Assembly (NCBI GenBank): GCA_027482225.1
Contig: JAIXWD010000020.1
Coordinates: 124,001-188,000 of the forward strand
DNA: 64,000 nucleotides
Direction of reading: 5' to 3'
Source: Bacteroidota bacterium
GTDB taxonomy: Bacteria; Bacteroidota; Bacteroidia; UKL13-3
Positions 50,675-61,500 of the stretch are shown here, in pieces; within the stretch, counting starts at the first letter, position 1, and the number at the start of each line of letters is the position of its first letter. The notes beneath the pieces were generated by a model. The model searched no databases, was not told where the DNA came from, and was given only the letters and a program-made list of their open reading frames with translations. Both the position numbers and the translations under genes were made by a program.

Positions 50675-51202
50675 ATGGGAAAATTATTATTATCGTTAGT
50701 ATTATTTATCGTTGCAGCAACTTCGTTAATTGCCCAAGATTTAAACCCTTATCATCATATTATAAAGGGATTTGTTAGGAAAAACTTCAAATCTATAACA
50801 GAGCACCGTTATGACGAGGTTTTAAAGGGGGTGTCTAATAAAGAATTAGAACATACGTTTGCAGGAGATAATTGCTTGGGTGGTACACGCCATGATAAAG
50901 AAAGCTTGAAAAGATGGTTTGAAAGAGTGGGAATTGTACTTCCAGACCTTAAATTTGAGGTAACAGACATTCAGGTTAAAGGAAATCCAGCCAAAACCCT
51001 TGTTATTGCAAGGTGGACAGCAACTTGTCATTTATTAAATGGTGAGCCATACATAAATAAAGGAGTTCATTTTATCACATTGAAATGGGGAAAGGCTGTT
51101 AAATTTGATGTTTATGAAGATACTAAAACTGTATCTCATGGTTTAGATGTTCAATTTGAATCAGGTATCAAGGAAGCTAAAGCTCCCAAAATTGAAAGCT
51201 AA
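50675..51202 (+). CDS. SnoaL/NTF2-like secreted protein
   Basis: Signal peptide LSLVLFIVAATSLIAQD; GGTRHDKESLKRWFERVGIVLPDLKFEV. Confidence 0.75.
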   Translation: MGKLLLSLVLFIVAATSLIAQDLNPYHHIIKGFVRKNFKSITEHRYDEVLKGVSNKELEHTFAGDNCLGGTRHDKESLKRWFERVGIVLPDLKFEVTDIQVKGNPAKTLVIARWTATCHLLNGEPYINKGVHFITLKWGKAVKFDVYEDTKTVSHGLDVQFESGIKEAKAPKIES

Positions 51203-51380
51203 AATTACATCTAACTCCGAAATATTCATTAATGAAGCAATTGAAATAGCTCGAAAAATACAGTATTATTTGGATTCATCAGACCTTGAGACCAAATTGA
51301 AATTGCAGAAAACAGTGTTCCCAAAAGGGCTTATTCATTATCCCTTCAACAAGGAGTTAACTAACTCGAAATGTAAATAA
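51199..51380 (+). pseudogene. C-terminal remnant of a serine recombinase (resolvase-type)
   Basis: EAIEIARKIQYYLDSSDLETKLKLQKTVFPKGLIHYPFNKEL resembles the extreme C-terminus of Bacteroidota recombinase-family proteins; no catalytic domain upstream. Confidence 0.5.
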
Positions 51381-51434
51381 TTTTCTCCCCAGAATCCCTT
51401 TGTTTTCAAGGGCTTTGCAATGGCATAAAAAAAG

Positions 51435-51468
51435 AAAAAGCCTCTTAGAAAATCTAAAAGGCTTTTTT
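51435..51468. terminator. Terminator
   Basis: AAAAAGCCTCTTAGA-AAA-TCTAAAAGGCTTTTTT. Confidence 0.75.
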
Positions 51469-51478
51469 AATTTTTAGG

Positions 51479-51552
51479 TAGCGGGAAGCAGAATCGAACT
51501 GCCGACCTTAGGGTTATGAATCCTACGCTCTAACCATCTGAGCTATCCCGCC
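51479..51552 (-). tRNA. tRNA with CAT anticodon (probably elongator tRNA-Met)
   Basis: Minus strand GGCGGGATAGCTCAGATGGTTAGAGCGTAGGATTCATAACCCTAAGGTCGGCAGTTCGATTCTGCTTCCCGCTA; cloverleaf, loop TTCATAA. Confidence 0.95.
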
Positions 51553-51820
51553 AGATTTGTTTGTTAATAGTTACAATAGCAAGATTTTTCTGTGAAAAAA
51601 CATTACTTATTAACTAGTAACGGGGTGCAAATGTAAAAATAAAAAAAATAAAAACCTTACTTTTGTAAACAAAAAAATTACGCCTCATTATCAATACGCA
51701 ACAATAAGGCTGTATTAAAATATAGACTTAGGTTTTATGCTTGTGTAAAATAATTAACACGTTGTACACATTGAATTTATTTTTACGTTTTATATTCGGA
51801 AACTGAAATACAATATAAAA

Positions 51821-52600
51821 ATGATTTATACCCGAAAAATATTATTGAGTTCTGCTGTTGCACTAGCATTGGGTACGAGTACAGTATATCTTCTAAGTAA
51901 TGGAAACGTTAAGGGCGTTGCTAATAATGTAAGCATAAGCTCTCCATCATATCCTACCTTTGGAATTGATTTGCCAAGCGAATACGATTTGCATGGTATA
52001 GATGTATCTCGTCACCAAAGAAATATTGATTGGGATGCAGTGAGTAAAATGAAGCATAAAGATGTTTCTATTCAATTTGCTTTTATAAAAGCAAGTGAAG
52101 GACGCACGGTTGTTGACGAATACTTTAAGTCAAATTGGAAAGAATGCAAAGAGGCTGGAATTTTGCGTGGAGCCTATCACTTCTATCGTCCACATTTAAC
52201 TGCTGATGAACAGGCTCGACTATTTTTTAGACAAGTTTCAAAATTAGAAAAGGGTGATTTAGCTCCTGTTTTAGATATTGAAATGTATGGGGGGGCAAGT
52301 CAATCCTTGTTAAAGAAGAATTTAAAACGTTGGTTGGTATTGGTTGAAAAACAATACGGTGTAACACCAATTATTTATACCAACTATGGTTTTTATAAAA
52401 CAATGTTAAAGGGTGCTGAGTTTAAAAAATATCCTCTTTGGATTGCTCATTACCGAACACCTGATTTAAAAGACAAATTTTCAGGATGGCATTTTTGGCA
52501 ACATAGCGACCGAGGTCGTGTTAATGGAATAAGGGGAGGTGTTGACTTTAATGTGTTTGATGGAGATATTGAGGATTTGAAAAAGTTAACTAAAAGTTAA
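51821..52600 (+). CDS. GH25 lysozyme-like glycoside hydrolase
   Basis: YDLHGIDVSRHQRNIDWDAV; FAFIKASEGRTVVDEYF; APVLDIEMY; FWQHSDRGRVNGIRGGVDFNVFDG. Confidence 0.93.
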   Translation: MIYTRKILLSSAVALALGTSTVYLLSNGNVKGVANNVSISSPSYPTFGIDLPSEYDLHGIDVSRHQRNIDWDAVSKMKHKDVSIQFAFIKASEGRTVVDEYFKSNWKECKEAGILRGAYHFYRPHLTADEQARLFFRQVSKLEKGDLAPVLDIEMYGGASQSLLKKNLKRWLVLVEKQYGVTPIIYTNYGFYKTMLKGAEFKKYPLWIAHYRTPDLKDKFSGWHFWQHSDRGRVNGIRGGVDFNVFDGDIEDLKKLTKS

Positions 52601-52622
52601 AATAGCATTATAGCATAATTTT

Positions 52623-52660
52623 AAAAGGCCGATCTATTTTAATAATAGTCGGCCTTTTTT
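52623..52660. terminator. Bidirectional terminator between convergent genes
   Basis: AAAAGGCCGA...TCGGCCTTTTTT. Confidence 0.8.
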
Positions 52661-52669
52661 ATTAATCAA

Positions 52670-53737
52670 TTAAAAATCAATTCTGAATCGCTCTTTACGG
52701 TGTTGCGAAAATGGAAGGGAATGTTCACTTAATTTAAAGTTTTCATTTCTTGTCCTCACTAAGTCGATAGCTGCATAAAATGCATTTCTAAAACTGTTTT
52801 CATCTGCCTTGTTTTTACCTGCTATGTCGTAGGCTGTTCCATGGTCGGGGCTGGTGCGAATAAAACTTAAACCAGCAGTGAAATTAACCCCATTCTCAAA
52901 ACCTAAAAATTTAAATGGTATAAGACCTTGATCGTGGTACATAGCCAAAACAGCATCAAATTTTTGATATTGACGAGCACCAAAAAAACCATCGGATGGA
53001 TATGGTCCGTAAGCCAGTAATCCTGCTTCTTGTGCTTTGGCACATGCAACAGCAATAATATCTTTATCTTCATTGCCCAAAAGGCCATTATCCCCTGCAT
53101 GAGGGTTTAACCCCAATACCGCAATTTTTGGTTTGGTAATGCTAAAGTCTTTTTGTAGGCTTTTTTGCATCGTTTTAAGTTTACTTAAAATGCCATCAAC
53201 GCTAATCTTAGAAGCTACATCTTTTAAAGGTACATGGCCTGTAACTAAACCAACTTTTAAATCATCACATACTAACATCATCAAATAATTACTTGTTTGA
53301 TCTTGTTGAGCCAAATATTCTGTATGTCCTGTAAATGGTAATGCACCAGTATTTACATTATGCTTGTTTAATGGCGCGGTTACCAAAGCATGAATATTAC
53401 CGGCTTTTAGGTCTTTGGTTGCAGCTTCTAAGCTCTTTAAAGCATATTTCCCGCCTACCTCTGTTACTTCACCTGGTTTTATTTCTACCTCTTCATCCCA
53501 ACAAACTATAACATTAGCCTTTTTATGTACTACTTGATCAATACTTTTTATGATGTTAATATTAAAGTCTGGGTGGTTAATGGCCTTTTTCCAATAAGAA
53601 ATAATTTTTGGCGAACCATAAACAACTGGTGTGCAGTAATCTGAAATACGGTTGTCTAATAAAGTTTTTATCACTACCTCAGGACCAATGCCGTTAACAT
53701 CTCCTAGGGTTATGCCTATTAAAGGTAATTTACTCAT
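52670..53737 (-). CDS. pdxA: 4-hydroxythreonine-4-phosphate dehydrogenase
   Basis: LPLIGITLGDVNGIGPEVVIK; PFTGHTEYLA; GLNPHAGDNGLLG; MYHDQGLIPFK; TSPDHGTAYDIAGK. Confidence 0.97.
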   Translation of the reverse strand: MSKLPLIGITLGDVNGIGPEVVIKTLLDNRISDYCTPVVYGSPKIISYWKKAINHPDFNINIIKSIDQVVHKKANVIVCWDEEVEIKPGEVTEVGGKYALKSLEAATKDLKAGNIHALVTAPLNKHNVNTGALPFTGHTEYLAQQDQTSNYLMMLVCDDLKVGLVTGHVPLKDVASKISVDGILSKLKTMQKSLQKDFSITKPKIAVLGLNPHAGDNGLLGNEDKDIIAVACAKAQEAGLLAYGPYPSDGFFGARQYQKFDAVLAMYHDQGLIPFKFLGFENGVNFTAGLSFIRTSPDHGTAYDIAGKNKADENSFRNAFYAAIDLVRTRNENFKLSEHSLPFSQHRKERFRIDF

Positions 53738-53741
53738 GTGT

Positions 53742-55178
53742 TTAGTTGCTTAACTCTTTTAAAAATTGGAACATTAATCTTACACCAACGCCTGTTCCAT
53801 TTTTAGGGCGGTAGCTACTTGCAGTGCTATTATATGCAGGTCCTGCAATATCAAAATGCATCCAAGGATAATCTATAAATTTTTCTAAGAATTTTCCTGC
53901 AGTTATAGCACCTGCAACTGGTCCACCAATATTTTTCATATCAGCAATATCACTCTTTAAGAGGTTGCCATAATCATCCCAAAATGGAAATTCAACCAAA
54001 CGCTCATGTACTTGATTGCCACATATCTTTAAATTAAGCTTTGTTGCTTCATCTGCAGTGCCCATACAAACAATACCATAGCTACCAATAGCCGCAGCAG
54101 CTGCACCTGTTAATGTTGCAAAATCCATAACTAACTCTGGTTTATACTTTTTGGCATAAGCCAAAGCATCTGCCAAAATCATTCTTCCTTCAGCATCAGC
54201 ATTAAGCATTTCTACTGTTTTTCCATCGTACATTTTTATTACGTCACCCGGTGCGTATGCATTTTCACCTGGTCGGTTATCTGTTGCAGGAACCAAGGCA
54301 ATAACATGTACTTTAAGTTGTGCTTTTGCAACTGCATACATGGTTGATGCAACTAAAGCACCACCTGCCATATCGCATTTCATGGTATCCATTCCAGCTG
54401 TTGGTTTTAAACTTAATCCTCCAGTATCATATACCACACCTTTACCTACTAAAACAATAGGTTTTTTGTTGATCGCTTTTTTAGGTTTGTATTCCATAAT
54501 GGTAAAGGTTGGAGGTGTTTGACTTCCTTTGTTTACCGCTAATAATCCACCCATTTTAAGGGCTTCAATTTGCTTTTTATTTAATACTTCAACTCTAAAA
54601 GAAGCGGCCTTTCCCATTTTTTTCATCTCTTCAGCAAAGCCAATTGCGTTTAAATGACTTTGTGGCTCATTTACTAAATTACGCGCTTTACAAACTGCCT
54701 CAACTAAAATTTCTAATTCTGTTACTGCAGTTTTTTTCATTTGGGTTGAAACAACAACAATATTTTTTAAGGTATTAAAATCTTGTTCGCTCTTGTATTT
54801 TATAAATTGATAATTACTCAATGCACAACCTTCGGCAATGGCTAATAGTAATTCTTCGTTTTCTACTAAAGATTGCAATTCAACATCGGCATATTTGTGT
54901 ATATTAATGGCTGTACAAACTTTGTTACCAATGCCACGCAGCATTTCTAGTTGTTCTGATTCGTCTTTGCCTTCTATTTCTTCTATAAGTTGTATATATG
55001 CTAATCGGGTTAGTTGATTTACCAATATCAAATGCTCTTTAGCTGCAATTTTTTTGTTGATGTAATCAATTTCTTTTTTATCAAACGATAACGATTTCCA
55101 ATCTGTTTTTTTGTTTGCTAAATAAAGTACCGACTTATTATTATTGTGTTTAGTTTTTAATTGAATTGTGGTGTTCAT
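53742..55178 (-). CDS. Leucyl aminopeptidase, M17 family
   Basis: VLVGKGVVYDTGGLSLKP; MKCDMAGGA; NADAEGRMILADALAYA; WMHFDIAGPAY. Confidence 0.96.
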   Translation of the reverse strand: MNTTIQLKTKHNNNKSVLYLANKKTDWKSLSFDKKEIDYINKKIAAKEHLILVNQLTRLAYIQLIEEIEGKDESEQLEMLRGIGNKVCTAINIHKYADVELQSLVENEELLLAIAEGCALSNYQFIKYKSEQDFNTLKNIVVVSTQMKKTAVTELEILVEAVCKARNLVNEPQSHLNAIGFAEEMKKMGKAASFRVEVLNKKQIEALKMGGLLAVNKGSQTPPTFTIMEYKPKKAINKKPIVLVGKGVVYDTGGLSLKPTAGMDTMKCDMAGGALVASTMYAVAKAQLKVHVIALVPATDNRPGENAYAPGDVIKMYDGKTVEMLNADAEGRMILADALAYAKKYKPELVMDFATLTGAAAAAIGSYGIVCMGTADEATKLNLKICGNQVHERLVEFPFWDDYGNLLKSDIADMKNIGGPVAGAITAGKFLEKFIDYPWMHFDIAGPAYNSTASSYRPKNGTGVGVRLMFQFLKELSN

Positions 55179-55268
55179 ATTGTATGTTACTATGTGCAGC
55201 AAATCTATAAAAAAAACTCACATGCAAATAAGGAAGGATAAATGCATAAAATTTGTTCTATTTGCAAT

Positions 55269-56063
55269 ATGAGGCATGAACAGGTTAGAGCAAAAAAATA
55301 TTTAGGGCAACATTTCTTAAATGACGAGCAAATTGCATCCGATATTGTAAATGGATTAATGAGTAAGTGTGATGTAAAGCAAGTACTTGAAATTGGCCCT
55401 GGAATGGGGGTGCTCACTAAATATTTGCTCCAAAAGCCTATTACCCTCTATGCCATAGATATAGATTCGGAATCTATTGATTACCTCAAGAAGCATTATG
55501 TTGATTTGGCTCCTAGACTAATTGAAGGAGATTTTCTACAAATTAAGCCAAGTGATTTATTTAAGGATGAGTTTGCACTAATTGGAAATTTCCCTTATAA
55601 TATATCAACTCAAATAGTTTTCAAAGTGTTGGAATACCGAGAGCAAATTCCGATTATGACAGGAATGTTTCAAAAAGAAGTTGCCGAAAGAATTTGCTCT
55701 AATCCAGGAGGTAAAGAGTATGGTATTTTAAGTGTTTTAGCTCAGACCTATTATGATTTAGAATACTTATTTACGGTTCCTGAACATGTTTTTATACCGC
55801 CCCCAAAGGTTAAGTCGGGAGTGATGCGCATGTTACGTAAAGCCGAGGTACCTGATATTGATGAAAAGATGCTGTTTAAGGTTGTGAAAGCGGCTTTTAA
55901 CCAAAGAAGAAAAAAATTACGTAATGCAATTTCGCAATTTGGTGTTGATGACACTATTTTGCAACAAAATGGTTTTGCTGATAAAAGAGCAGAACAATTA
56001 TCAGTAAACAATTTTATAGCATTAACCAACTTAGTTATTAAGTATGGAAACAACAATAATTGA
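55269..56063 (+). CDS. rsmA: 16S rRNA (adenine1518/1519-N6)-dimethyltransferase (likely start MRHEQVRAKKYLGQHFL)
   Basis: KKYLGQHFLNDEQIA; VLEIGPGMGVLTKYLL; LIGNFPYNISTQI. Confidence 0.96.
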   Translation: MRHEQVRAKKYLGQHFLNDEQIASDIVNGLMSKCDVKQVLEIGPGMGVLTKYLLQKPITLYAIDIDSESIDYLKKHYVDLAPRLIEGDFLQIKPSDLFKDEFALIGNFPYNISTQIVFKVLEYREQIPIMTGMFQKEVAERICSNPGGKEYGILSVLAQTYYDLEYLFTVPEHVFIPPPKVKSGVMRMLRKAEVPDIDEKMLFKVVKAAFNQRRKKLRNAISQFGVDDTILQQNGFADKRAEQLSVNNFIALTNLVIKYGNNNN

Positions 56064-57405
56064 TAACGGATTTATAAAGCAGATTAAGCAAATAATTGCG
56101 AATGATTTGTTAGATGAGTTGCAACAACAACTTCAACACATCTATGCTCAGGACGTTGCGGATTTGTTAGACAAGCTTGATACAAGTGAGTCGAGACAAG
56201 TTATGTTGTGTATTGATTCTGATAAGGCAGTAAAAGTTTTGGTTGAAATGGAAGATGATATTCGAGCACGTTTTTTAGCTACCTATCAACCCAAAGAAAT
56301 TGCCGATAAGTTTGTACAGTTCATGGATAGTGATGATGCTGCCTATGTGCTTAATCATTTGGCTGTAAAAGAAAAAGAAGAGGTAATATCTTTCCTGATA
56401 GATATAGAGTTTGCATCAAGTTTACTTTCATTAATGAGTTACGAGGAATACACTGCTGGAAGTTTAATGGCGGTGGAGTTGGTTAAGGCTAATGATAATT
56501 GGACAGTAAGACAATGTATTGACGAAATTAGGCGACAAGCTGAAGATGTTGATTCTATTTACGTTGTTTATGTAACTGATAAGTTTGAGCGTTTGGTTGG
56601 ATTAATCACACTTAAAAACCTCATACTTTCTCTTCCTGATTCCAAGTTACAAGAAGTTTCAAACAAAGAAGTTATTTCAGTTTCAACATCAACAGATAGT
56701 GAAGCGATTGCAAATTTATTTGAAAAGTACGACTTGGTTGTGCTTCCCGTTGTTAATGCTTTAGGCCAATTGGTTGGTAAAATTACAGTTGATGATGTGG
56801 TGGAAGTGATTAAAGAAGAAGCTAACGAGGATTATCAGTTAATGTCGGGTATTACCGAAAATGTTGATGCAACAGATAAGGTATGGATATTATCAAGAGC
56901 GCGTTTACCTTGGCTATTAATAGGTTTATTGGGTGGTATAGGTTCATCTCGATTCATAGAATTATATGAAGACACGTTGAAAATTCATCCCGAAATGGCC
57001 TTCTTTATGCCGCTTATCGCGGCTATGGGAGGTAATGTAGGGGTGCAGTCTTCGGCAATAGTAGTTCAAGGTTTGGCCAATGATACTTTGGGTACACAAA
57101 ATATTGTATCTAAAATTTTAAAAGAACTACGAGTAGCGTTGTTAAACGGACTAATATGTTCTATACTTTTGTTTGCATATAATGCGGCTTTTGCAAATTC
57201 ATTTGATTTAAGCATAACAGTAAGTGTGGCTTTGTTTAGTGTAATTATTTTTGCTTCAGTTCTGGGAACGTTTATACCAATGATGTTGCATAAAATGAAA
57301 ATAGATCCAGCAATTGCAACTGGGCCTTTTATTACAACAACTAATGATTTATTAGGCCTAGCCATTTACTTTACAATAGGTAGATTAATGTATACTTCAT
57401 TGTAA
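56044..57405 (+). CDS. mgtE: Magnesium transporter MgtE
   Basis: MgtE N-domain, CBS pair, C-terminal TM domain MPLIAAMGGNVGVQSSAIVVQGL. Confidence 0.96.
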   Translation: METTIIDNGFIKQIKQIIANDLLDELQQQLQHIYAQDVADLLDKLDTSESRQVMLCIDSDKAVKVLVEMEDDIRARFLATYQPKEIADKFVQFMDSDDAAYVLNHLAVKEKEEVISFLIDIEFASSLLSLMSYEEYTAGSLMAVELVKANDNWTVRQCIDEIRRQAEDVDSIYVVYVTDKFERLVGLITLKNLILSLPDSKLQEVSNKEVISVSTSTDSEAIANLFEKYDLVVLPVVNALGQLVGKITVDDVVEVIKEEANEDYQLMSGITENVDATDKVWILSRARLPWLLIGLLGGIGSSRFIELYEDTLKIHPEMAFFMPLIAAMGGNVGVQSSAIVVQGLANDTLGTQNIVSKILKELRVALLNGLICSILLFAYNAAFANSFDLSITVSVALFSVIIFASVLGTFIPMMLHKMKIDPAIATGPFITTTNDLLGLAIYFTIGRLMYTSL

Positions 57406-57460
57406 TTTTATACTTCGTGCAACCATTCATTAAAAAATAATAACTAATAAATTATTAAGT

Positions 57461-58417
57461 ATGGCAAAAAACAAATTGATTTTAATAATTGATGACGTTC
57501 ATGAAATACTTATAGAAGGGTTAATCCAATTTGGTTATGAAGTTAATTACATGCCAACGGCCACCCGGAGCGATCTTTTACATCATATCTCAAAAGCAAC
57601 TGGTTTAATTGTTAGAACTAAAACTCCAATAAATGCTGAAGTAATACAAGCTGCTCCCAAATTGAAATTTATTGCTCGAGCAGGCGCGGGTATTGATAAT
57701 ATTGATGAGAAAATTGCACATGCCCAAAATATTAAAGTGTTTAATGCAGGTGAGGCAAATGCCGATGCAGTTGGTGAACATACTTTGGGCATGATGCTAA
57801 GTTTGTTTGCTAAAATTAATAAATCGGATAAAGAAGTTAGGGTTGGTATTTGGAATAGAGAAGATAACAGAGGTGAAGAGTTAAGTGGTAAAACAGTTGC
57901 AATTATTGGTTTTGGTAACACAGGAAAAGCAGTAGCTCAAAAATTAAGTGGATTTAATGTAAAGGTGTTAACCTATGATAAATATCTTAGCAACTATTCA
58001 AATAAATATGCAACAGAAACTGAGATGGAAGAGATTTATTTGAAAGCTGATGTATTAACACTACATGTGCCATTAAACAATGATACGAATGGATTTATTG
58101 ATGCTGAATATTTACAAAAATTTGCAAAACCAATTTGGTTATTCAACATGTGCAGAGGAGAAGTTGTAGTAATGAAAGATATAGTAACAGCGATTGAAAA
58201 TGGAAAAATCAAAGGCGCAGGATTTGATGTTTTAGAAAATGAAAGATTAAATAACTTGAGCGAATCAGATAAAATATGGTTTAACTACATTGCTAAAAGT
58301 GAAAAAACAATTCTTTCACCGCATGTTGCAGGTTGGACAAAAGAGTCATATTTTAAGATTTCTACCGTGTTATTAAAAAAAATATTAGATGTAAATTTAA
58401 ACGAATCAGTAAGTTAG
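57461..58417 (+). CDS. D-isomer-specific 2-hydroxyacid dehydrogenase (3-phosphoglycerate dehydrogenase-like)
   Basis: AGAGIDNIDEKIAHAQNIKVFNAGEANADAVGEHTLGMML; VAIIGFGNTGKAVAQKL; SPHVAGWTKES. Confidence 0.9.
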   Translation: MAKNKLILIIDDVHEILIEGLIQFGYEVNYMPTATRSDLLHHISKATGLIVRTKTPINAEVIQAAPKLKFIARAGAGIDNIDEKIAHAQNIKVFNAGEANADAVGEHTLGMMLSLFAKINKSDKEVRVGIWNREDNRGEELSGKTVAIIGFGNTGKAVAQKLSGFNVKVLTYDKYLSNYSNKYATETEMEEIYLKADVLTLHVPLNNDTNGFIDAEYLQKFAKPIWLFNMCRGEVVVMKDIVTAIENGKIKGAGFDVLENERLNNLSESDKIWFNYIAKSEKTILSPHVAGWTKESYFKISTVLLKKILDVNLNESVS

Positions 58418-58513
58418 CTAGATATGTTAATGTAATGTTTTGATAAATTAAACCAAATTCCTTTAATTTACCAACTTGTAAGAATTACACTCAAACCGAA
58501 TAATTATTAATTA

Positions 58514-61500
58514 ATGAAAAAGGTATACAGTTTTTTAGTTGCGCTAATGGCTATTTGTATGGTAGCTAACGCGCAGTCGCAACTGGGCGAACTTCGTGGT
58601 AAAATCATCGACAGCAAAACAAAAAAGCCTGTTGATTATGCTAGTATCCAGCTAAAGTTGAATGGCATTATCAAGGCTCAAGTGAAATCTGATGATGATG
58701 GTGATTTTATCATCAAACCACTACAACCTGGTGATTATACTTTGGAAGTATCTTCAATTGGATACCAAGGTCAATCTATTAGCGGTATTAGTGTAATAAG
58801 TGATCAGGCTACATATCAAAATGTTTCCTTAGTTCCATCTGGAGGTAAAGAGTTGGAAACTGTTGTGATAAAAAGTAAAAAAGTACTTGTTGACCGTGAA
58901 GGAAAAGGTGGGGGTACCAAAACCGCAGAAGAAATTATGCGCTTACCTCAACGAAATGCAAACATGGTAGCAAATACATTTGCGGGTGTTGATGCCAGAG
59001 CTGGTGCAGCCCCAACAATAAGAGGAGCTCGTGCTGATGGTACTGCTTACTATATTGATGGTGTTCGAGTTGCTTCAGGAAGTATAACGATACCTCAAAA
59101 TGCTATTGATCAAATACAAGTGATCACCAGTGGTACTCCTGCTCTATATGGCGACTTTACTGGTGGTGCTATTGCCATTAATACAAAAGCTCCTTCAAGA
59201 ATTTGGATGCGCTCATTTGAATATATCACCGCTTCTCCTTTTTACGGCTGGGCAGGAGATAATTCCAATTACAATGAATTTCAGGGTTTTATTTCAGGCC
59301 CATTACTAATAGCTAACAAAGGTAAAGCAGATAAAGAGCGCGTTCTTTTAGGCTTTTCACTTGCAGGTAGCGGTGTTTATCAGTTAGATGGTAGATTGCC
59401 TGCTGTTGATATTTTTAGAGCTAATGACGCTGCCCAAGCTAGGATAGAAGCAAATCCACTAACAAGAACCGCAACTGGTGGTTTTGTTCCATCGGGTGAG
59501 TTTTTAACCAAAGGCGATTTAGTAAAAGTTGACCAACGTCAAAATGTTGCTAATTACAGCATTAACTTACAAGGTAATTTTTCATATCAACCAACCAACA
59601 ACATATCTATTCGTCTTGGTTATCAAGGTAACTTTTTTAGAGGTAGAGGATTTAGTTACGCAAATTCTTTGTTAAATTACGATAACAATCAACTATCTCA
59701 AGATTTTACTGGTCGTGTTATAGGACAGTTTACTCAAACATTTAATAAAACCGGTGATGAAGCTAAAAAACAACAAACTATTTCAGGCTTTTATTACACA
59801 GCGCGTTTCTCTTATGAGAGACGTTTCATAGAATCTATGAATGCCGATTATGGAGATGATTTATTTAGCTATGGTTATGTAGGAAAGTTCAAAACATATT
59901 CTCAAGATTTTTATGGATTAGTAACAAAAGAGTTTGAACAAGCACCAGATTCATTTAATTATGTAGATAAAAACGGTCAGCAAAAAACGTTATATACCTC
60001 TGCTTACCGCAGAAATTTTGGTACATTTGATACTGCCTACACATTTGAGCCTGTTGGAAACAATATTCGTTCAAACTACACCCGCTCCATTTATGATTAT
60101 TATGCTTCGCAAGGAGATAATGTAACTAGTTTAAGTCAATTACGTGGTTTAGGAGGTTTAACAAATGGTGATAATCCACTTGGCATATACTCAAACATGT
60201 GGACTAGCCCCGGAACTGTGCAAGGTGGTTATAGTAAATCGATGAATGAGGCTTACATTTTGTTTGTAATGAGTGAAGCATCAATAGCCCCTAAAAAGAA
60301 CCCCAAAGCGAAACACGATTTACAATTTGGTTTTACATACGAACAACAATTTAGACGTGGCTATGGTGTTGGTGCAACAGGTTTATGGACTTTGATGCGT
60401 CAGTATTCCAACGCTCAATTCGTAAGCTTAGATTCTAATAATTACTCATTAAAATTTGATCAATATGGTAACTTCCAAGATACTGTTACTTTCGCAAACA
60501 AGATTGATCCTAACCAACAAACTAATTTTGACAGAAACTTACGTAATAAGCTAATTGCAGATGGAGAGTTAGATGTCTACGGTAATCCTATCAGTGCTCA
60601 AACTCGCATTGATGTGAACTCATACGCTCCTAATAAATTTTCATTAGATATGTTTTCTGCTGATGAATTATTAAATAATGGTAATTCATTGGTTTCTTAT
60701 AATGGTTACGACTATTTAGGTAACCGTGTTAATGGTAAAAAAAGTGTTAACGATTTCCTAAATGATCCTACTAACCGCGCTTTAGGCGCTTACCAGCCAG
60801 TATACATGGCGGCTTGGTTGCAAGATAAATTTGCATTTAAAGATTTGATTGTTCGTGCAGGTGTGCGTTTTGATCGTTTTGATGCAAATCAAGTTGTTCT
60901 TAAAGATCCATACTCTTTAGTACCAATTTACAGTGTTGGTGAAGTAAGAGGAGGTAATTTAAAAGGTTTAGGGTCATTAATTCCAAGTAATATTGGTGAT
61001 GATTATAAAGTATATGTTGATACTAGAACACCAAACGCAGCAAATAAAGTAAATATTACTGGTTACCGTAATGGTAACGATTGGTACGACAAAGATGGAA
61101 ATCCAGTAACTGATCCATCTGCATTATGGCGTGATGCACAGCGTGAAAATAGTGATGTAGAAAATGGAAATATACCATTCTTAGTTACTGATGCTGAAAA
61201 CAATGGTATAGCCAAACCAACATCTGCCTCTTTCCGTGATTACAAACCAGATATCAAGATTTCACCACGTATTTGGTTCTCATTCCCAATTTCAACAACT
61301 TCTCAGTTCTTCGGTACATATGATGTATTGGTACAACGTCCTACAGAAAGTAATATAGCTCAAATAGATGATTATTTCTACTTGAACAACCGTAGAACTG
61401 GTGTAATTGCCAATCCTGATTTACGTATGACACAAGTAACTGATTACGAAATGGGTTTCCGTCAACAAATTGGGGATAATTCAGCTTTAGGTATCGTTGC

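Noticed and set aside
51821-52600. GH25 lysozyme as phage endolysin
   Set aside because: No neighbouring phage genes; GH25 proteins are frequent chromosomal genes in Bacteroidota.
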